A stretch of 64,000 nucleotides of DNA from Aestuariivita sp. (GTDB taxonomy: Bacteria; Pseudomonadota; Alphaproteobacteria; Rhodobacterales; Rhodobacteraceae): assembly GCA_018401465.1 (NCBI GenBank), contig JAGYKE010000004.1:1-64000 (forward strand), in the 5' to 3' direction. Position numbers and translations under genes: made by a program. This document shows, piece by piece, positions 61,862 through 64,000 of this stretch (position 1 is its first letter; each line of letters begins with the position of its first letter). Below the pieces are notes generated by a model that did no database searches, was not told the DNA's origin, and worked only from the letters and a program-made list of their open reading frames with translations.

Positions 61862-64000
61862 TCACCCAACACCGCGCAGGGCCGCGCTGAGCTCTTGGGC
61901 GAACGCCCGCAGTGACGCCATCGCGGCCTCGCTGGGCTGGTGATCGCGTGATGTAGGCCAGATGATCCGCTTGATCTCGCCCGACCCGACGCCGTTGGGA
62001 TCGACGCGGTACGTGCGTCCCTGCGAGGGCAGGTTCACCCGGGGCAGCTGCGTCGCGGCAAAGAACAGCTTCTTGGGGCGCCGCCGGACCTCGACCTCCT
62101 TGGCCGCAGGCACACCCGCGATCAGCCCGGCGACGGGGTTGGTCACGCTGGGATCGGCCCACACCACGAACACCTCGGCGCGGCGGGGCACGCGGTACGT
62201 CAGGACGTAGGGCGCGCCTGACGTCGTCCCGGTGCGCGATGCGGCCCAATCCGCGTAACTGGCGGCGTAGTCTGCGCGCGCGGTCGTGGGTGCGGTCCAG
62301 AGGGGTTCCTCGACCCCGTCGACTGGCGAAGAAACGTCATAGAGAGATATATATGACGTTCTTTCGCCAGTCAGACCAGCCGCACCCCACGCGATCTGAG
62401 CCGCCCGCGCGGTCCCCCACAACTCCGGATAAGTCGCCGCCGCGTGACCCGGCGACGCCAGCGCCACCGGCCCCGTGTCCGCCTGCCGTTGCAGCGGTGA
62501 CGGGCGCGCGATCTCGTCCCAAAGCGACACCAGCATCACGGGCCTGTTCAGCTCCGCATCACCCAGCACGATGACCTCGACCTCCTCGGCGTTCCGGTTG
62601 ACCAGCCGCAACCGACCGACCGCCTGCTTGACCTCGCCATCACGCACCGCCTTAGCCCGCGCCAGCACATCCGGGTCACCGGTGAAATCACGCAGGTTCA
62701 CCGCGCCCGCCGGTCGGTCGAAGATCGCTTCGACCTCTGCCTTCGCGCTCCACTCGTTCATAAGCGGCCTTCCGATGATGATCGCCTTTGTGCAGCTCTC
62801 GAAGTCGTTCAGCCCCCGCAGCGCCCCGAAATGCGCCGTGTGGAAGCCCTCGGGGAGGTCAAGCTTTTTGATCAGGTCGCGGTAGGTCACCACGAGCGTC
62901 TTCCCATCCGCATATCGCAACAAGAACACTCGCAGCCTCTTCTGCCAGTTCGCACTCGCCCTTTGCGCGCTTTCGCTCCCGCCCTTTGCCAACAACATCG
63001 CTTTTGACCCCGATTTTGATTTGTCCTGCTTAACCAAAGCACCATCGACAGCCTGAACCGTCGTGACACGCGCTGTATCGCCCCACACGGCGGCGACCTC
63101 CGATTTGACTAGGGTGGCATCCAGCAAGAGCGTGGACGCCGTGTAGCCCTCTCCCAGCGCCCGTACGCCCGATACCCGGAACCCCGTCGCCGTGACCTTC
63201 ACCCGGCCCGACACGCCCGCGTTGCCGCGCGCGAACTTGCCGATCTCGCGCCAGAGCGCGGTGACCGGGAGGATCGACAGATTTGCGTGCGCCTCTTCCT
63301 CGTCGTCGGTCTTGCGCCGCCACTCAGCTGCCCGGGCCTCGCGCGCGAACTCGTCCCAGTTCGTCCAGAGCAAATCCGCCGCGTAGGTGTTCAAGGTCTC
63401 GCGTGTCAGATACCCCGGCCCGTTGATCTCGGCGATGCGGCGCAACACGTGTCGCGCGATGGACGCCCGCAACAAACCCTTGTTGCTGCTCGGGCATTGG
63501 TCGAGGTGGTCGAGATCGACCACCGTCTTCCCGTCCGCCCCGTAGACCCGCGCCCCAACGGCATCTTCGTCCACGATCAGCGCCGCCATGGTCTGGCCCT
63601 GCTTCCGGCGGAACGCCGTTGCCGGTGGTGCCATTTGGTTCAACGCCGCATGGGCGACGATGTAGACCTCGGCGAGAACCGTCTTCTGGTTCACGTAGTC
63701 GCAAGCACCCGACAGGGGACACGTAGAACAAAGCGCGTACGGGTCTAGCAGCATCGTCTGCCGCTGCATGAACTCCTCCGCCCGAACGCACATCTTCCTG
63801 TCCTCGACCGGGTGTGGCGCGTCGGGGCCGCGCAGGTGCGCGACCGTCAGACCGTGCGTCTCAAGATCGCGCTTAACCTGTTCGCCCAGCTTGTGGTTAG
63901 GCACCGCGTAGATGACCGCGCGTTGTTGGCACAGGTCATCGCCGCCCCGGACGATCTCCGCGATGTGGGCCACGGCGGCGCGGGTCTTCCCGATCCCGAC
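61862..64000 (-). CDS. SF2 helicase-like protein of an integrative element (5' end outside window)
   Basis: The frame is open to the right edge (about 712 codons seen). It enters with VGIGKTRAAVAHIAE, a Walker A-like loop. CSTCPLSGACDY is a Cys cluster, ALIVDEDAVG a motif II (DEDA), and QAVGRLRLVNR a motif VI. The C-terminal 200 residues have no recognised domain. Such proteins act as helicase or primase-helicase in integrated plasmids and phages. The 5' end is missing, so the full domain content is unknown. Confidence 0.75.
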   Translation of the reverse strand, partial: VGIGKTRAAVAHIAEIVRGGDDLCQQRAVIYAVPNHKLGEQVKRDLETHGLTVAHLRGPDAPHPVEDRKMCVRAEEFMQRQTMLLDPYALCSTCPLSGACDYVNQKTVLAEVYIVAHAALNQMAPPATAFRRKQGQTMAALIVDEDAVGARVYGADGKTVVDLDHLDQCPSSNKGLLRASIARHVLRRIAEINGPGYLTRETLNTYAADLLWTNWDEFAREARAAEWRRKTDDEEEAHANLSILPVTALWREIGKFARGNAGVSGRVKVTATGFRVSGVRALGEGYTASTLLLDATLVKSEVAAVWGDTARVTTVQAVDGALVKQDKSKSGSKAMLLAKGGSESAQRASANWQKRLRVFLLRYADGKTLVVTYRDLIKKLDLPEGFHTAHFGALRGLNDFESCTKAIIIGRPLMNEWSAKAEVEAIFDRPAGAVNLRDFTGDPDVLARAKAVRDGEVKQAVGRLRLVNRNAEEVEVIVLGDAELNRPVMLVSLWDEIARPSPLQRQADTGPVALASPGHAAATYPELWGTARAAQIAWGAAGLTGERTSYISLYDVSSPVDGVEEPLWTAPTTARADYAASYADWAASRTGTTSGAPYVLTYRVPRRAEVFVVWADPSVTNPVAGLIAGVPAAKEVEVRRRPKKLFFAATQLPRVNLPSQGRTYRVDPNGVGSGEIKRIIWPTSRDHQPSEAAMASLRAFAQELSAALRGVG

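Noticed and set aside
1-64000. CRISPR array
   Set aside because: No run of regularly spaced identical repeats was seen anywhere in the window.

Overview
The window looks like high-GC alphaproteobacterial DNA, most likely Rhodobacteraceae. The reasons are the density of TRAP and TAXI transporters, the IS3/IS630/IS1380/IS110 content, and the style of the catabolic operons. The assignment is inference from gene content only. Three blocks can be seen.

Block 1 (about 1-20.8 kb) is an integrated island, almost entirely on the minus strand. From the left edge it holds an operon of WYL regulator, DUF262/DUF1524 protein and large DEAD/DEAH helicase (cut by the edge). Next come a scar resembling a tRNA-Ser 3' end with a terminator, and then a two-gene operon of a RecQ helicase carrying a ComF-like phosphoribosyltransferase tail and a DprA-like protein. 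An AEC-type transporter, IS remnants, a Tat-signal protein and a serine recombinase follow. The right end is a P4-satellite-like replication/integration module: primase-helicase, small HTH gene, hypotheticals and a tyrosine integrase. An IS3 element (18295-19559, TSD GGT) splits the integrase in two. A 3' fragment of tRNA-Arg(TCT) at 20733-20782 marks the attachment site.

Block 2 (about 20.8-22.6 kb and 61.6-64 kb) resembles a second integrative element: another tyrosine integrase with two tiny overlapping genes and RHH proteins at the left, and an SF2 helicase-like gene running off the right edge. I infer, without proof, that these are two ends of one element.

Block 3 (25.2-60.8 kb) is a 36-kb catabolic island between IS scars. 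It encodes five solute-uptake gene sets or modules: two DctPQM TRAP systems, one TAXI-TRAP, one LIV-type ABC, and a nitrilase linked to a TRAP. It also encodes dimethylmaleate hydratase-like DmdAB with a dimethylmalate lyase-like enzyme, a flavin monooxygenase, a CoA-transferase with an HMG-CoA-lyase-like enzyme, a NicF-like amidase and a NicE-like racemase-superfamily protein. The last operon joins a NicX-like dioxygenase, a Cox-type molybdenum hydroxylase and a formamidase-like hydrolase. Together these give every reaction type of an aerobic nicotinate-like pathway: ring hydroxylation, second hydroxylation, N-heterocycle cleavage, deformylation, deamidation, and entry of a C4/C5/C6 dicarboxylate into central metabolism. 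The gene set and order are not the familiar nic cluster. A second, very divergent NicX-fold protein (31948-33567) has a His-rich core and a Cys/His tail. My leading hypothesis is catabolism of an alkyl-substituted pyridine or related N-heterocycle.

Regulation is local. IclR, GntR and two TetR genes each sit beside inverted repeats. Two 34-bp sites with 22 identical defined positions flank iclR and tie a TRAP operon to the dmd operon. Three solute-binding-protein genes are each followed by a strong intercistronic hairpin.
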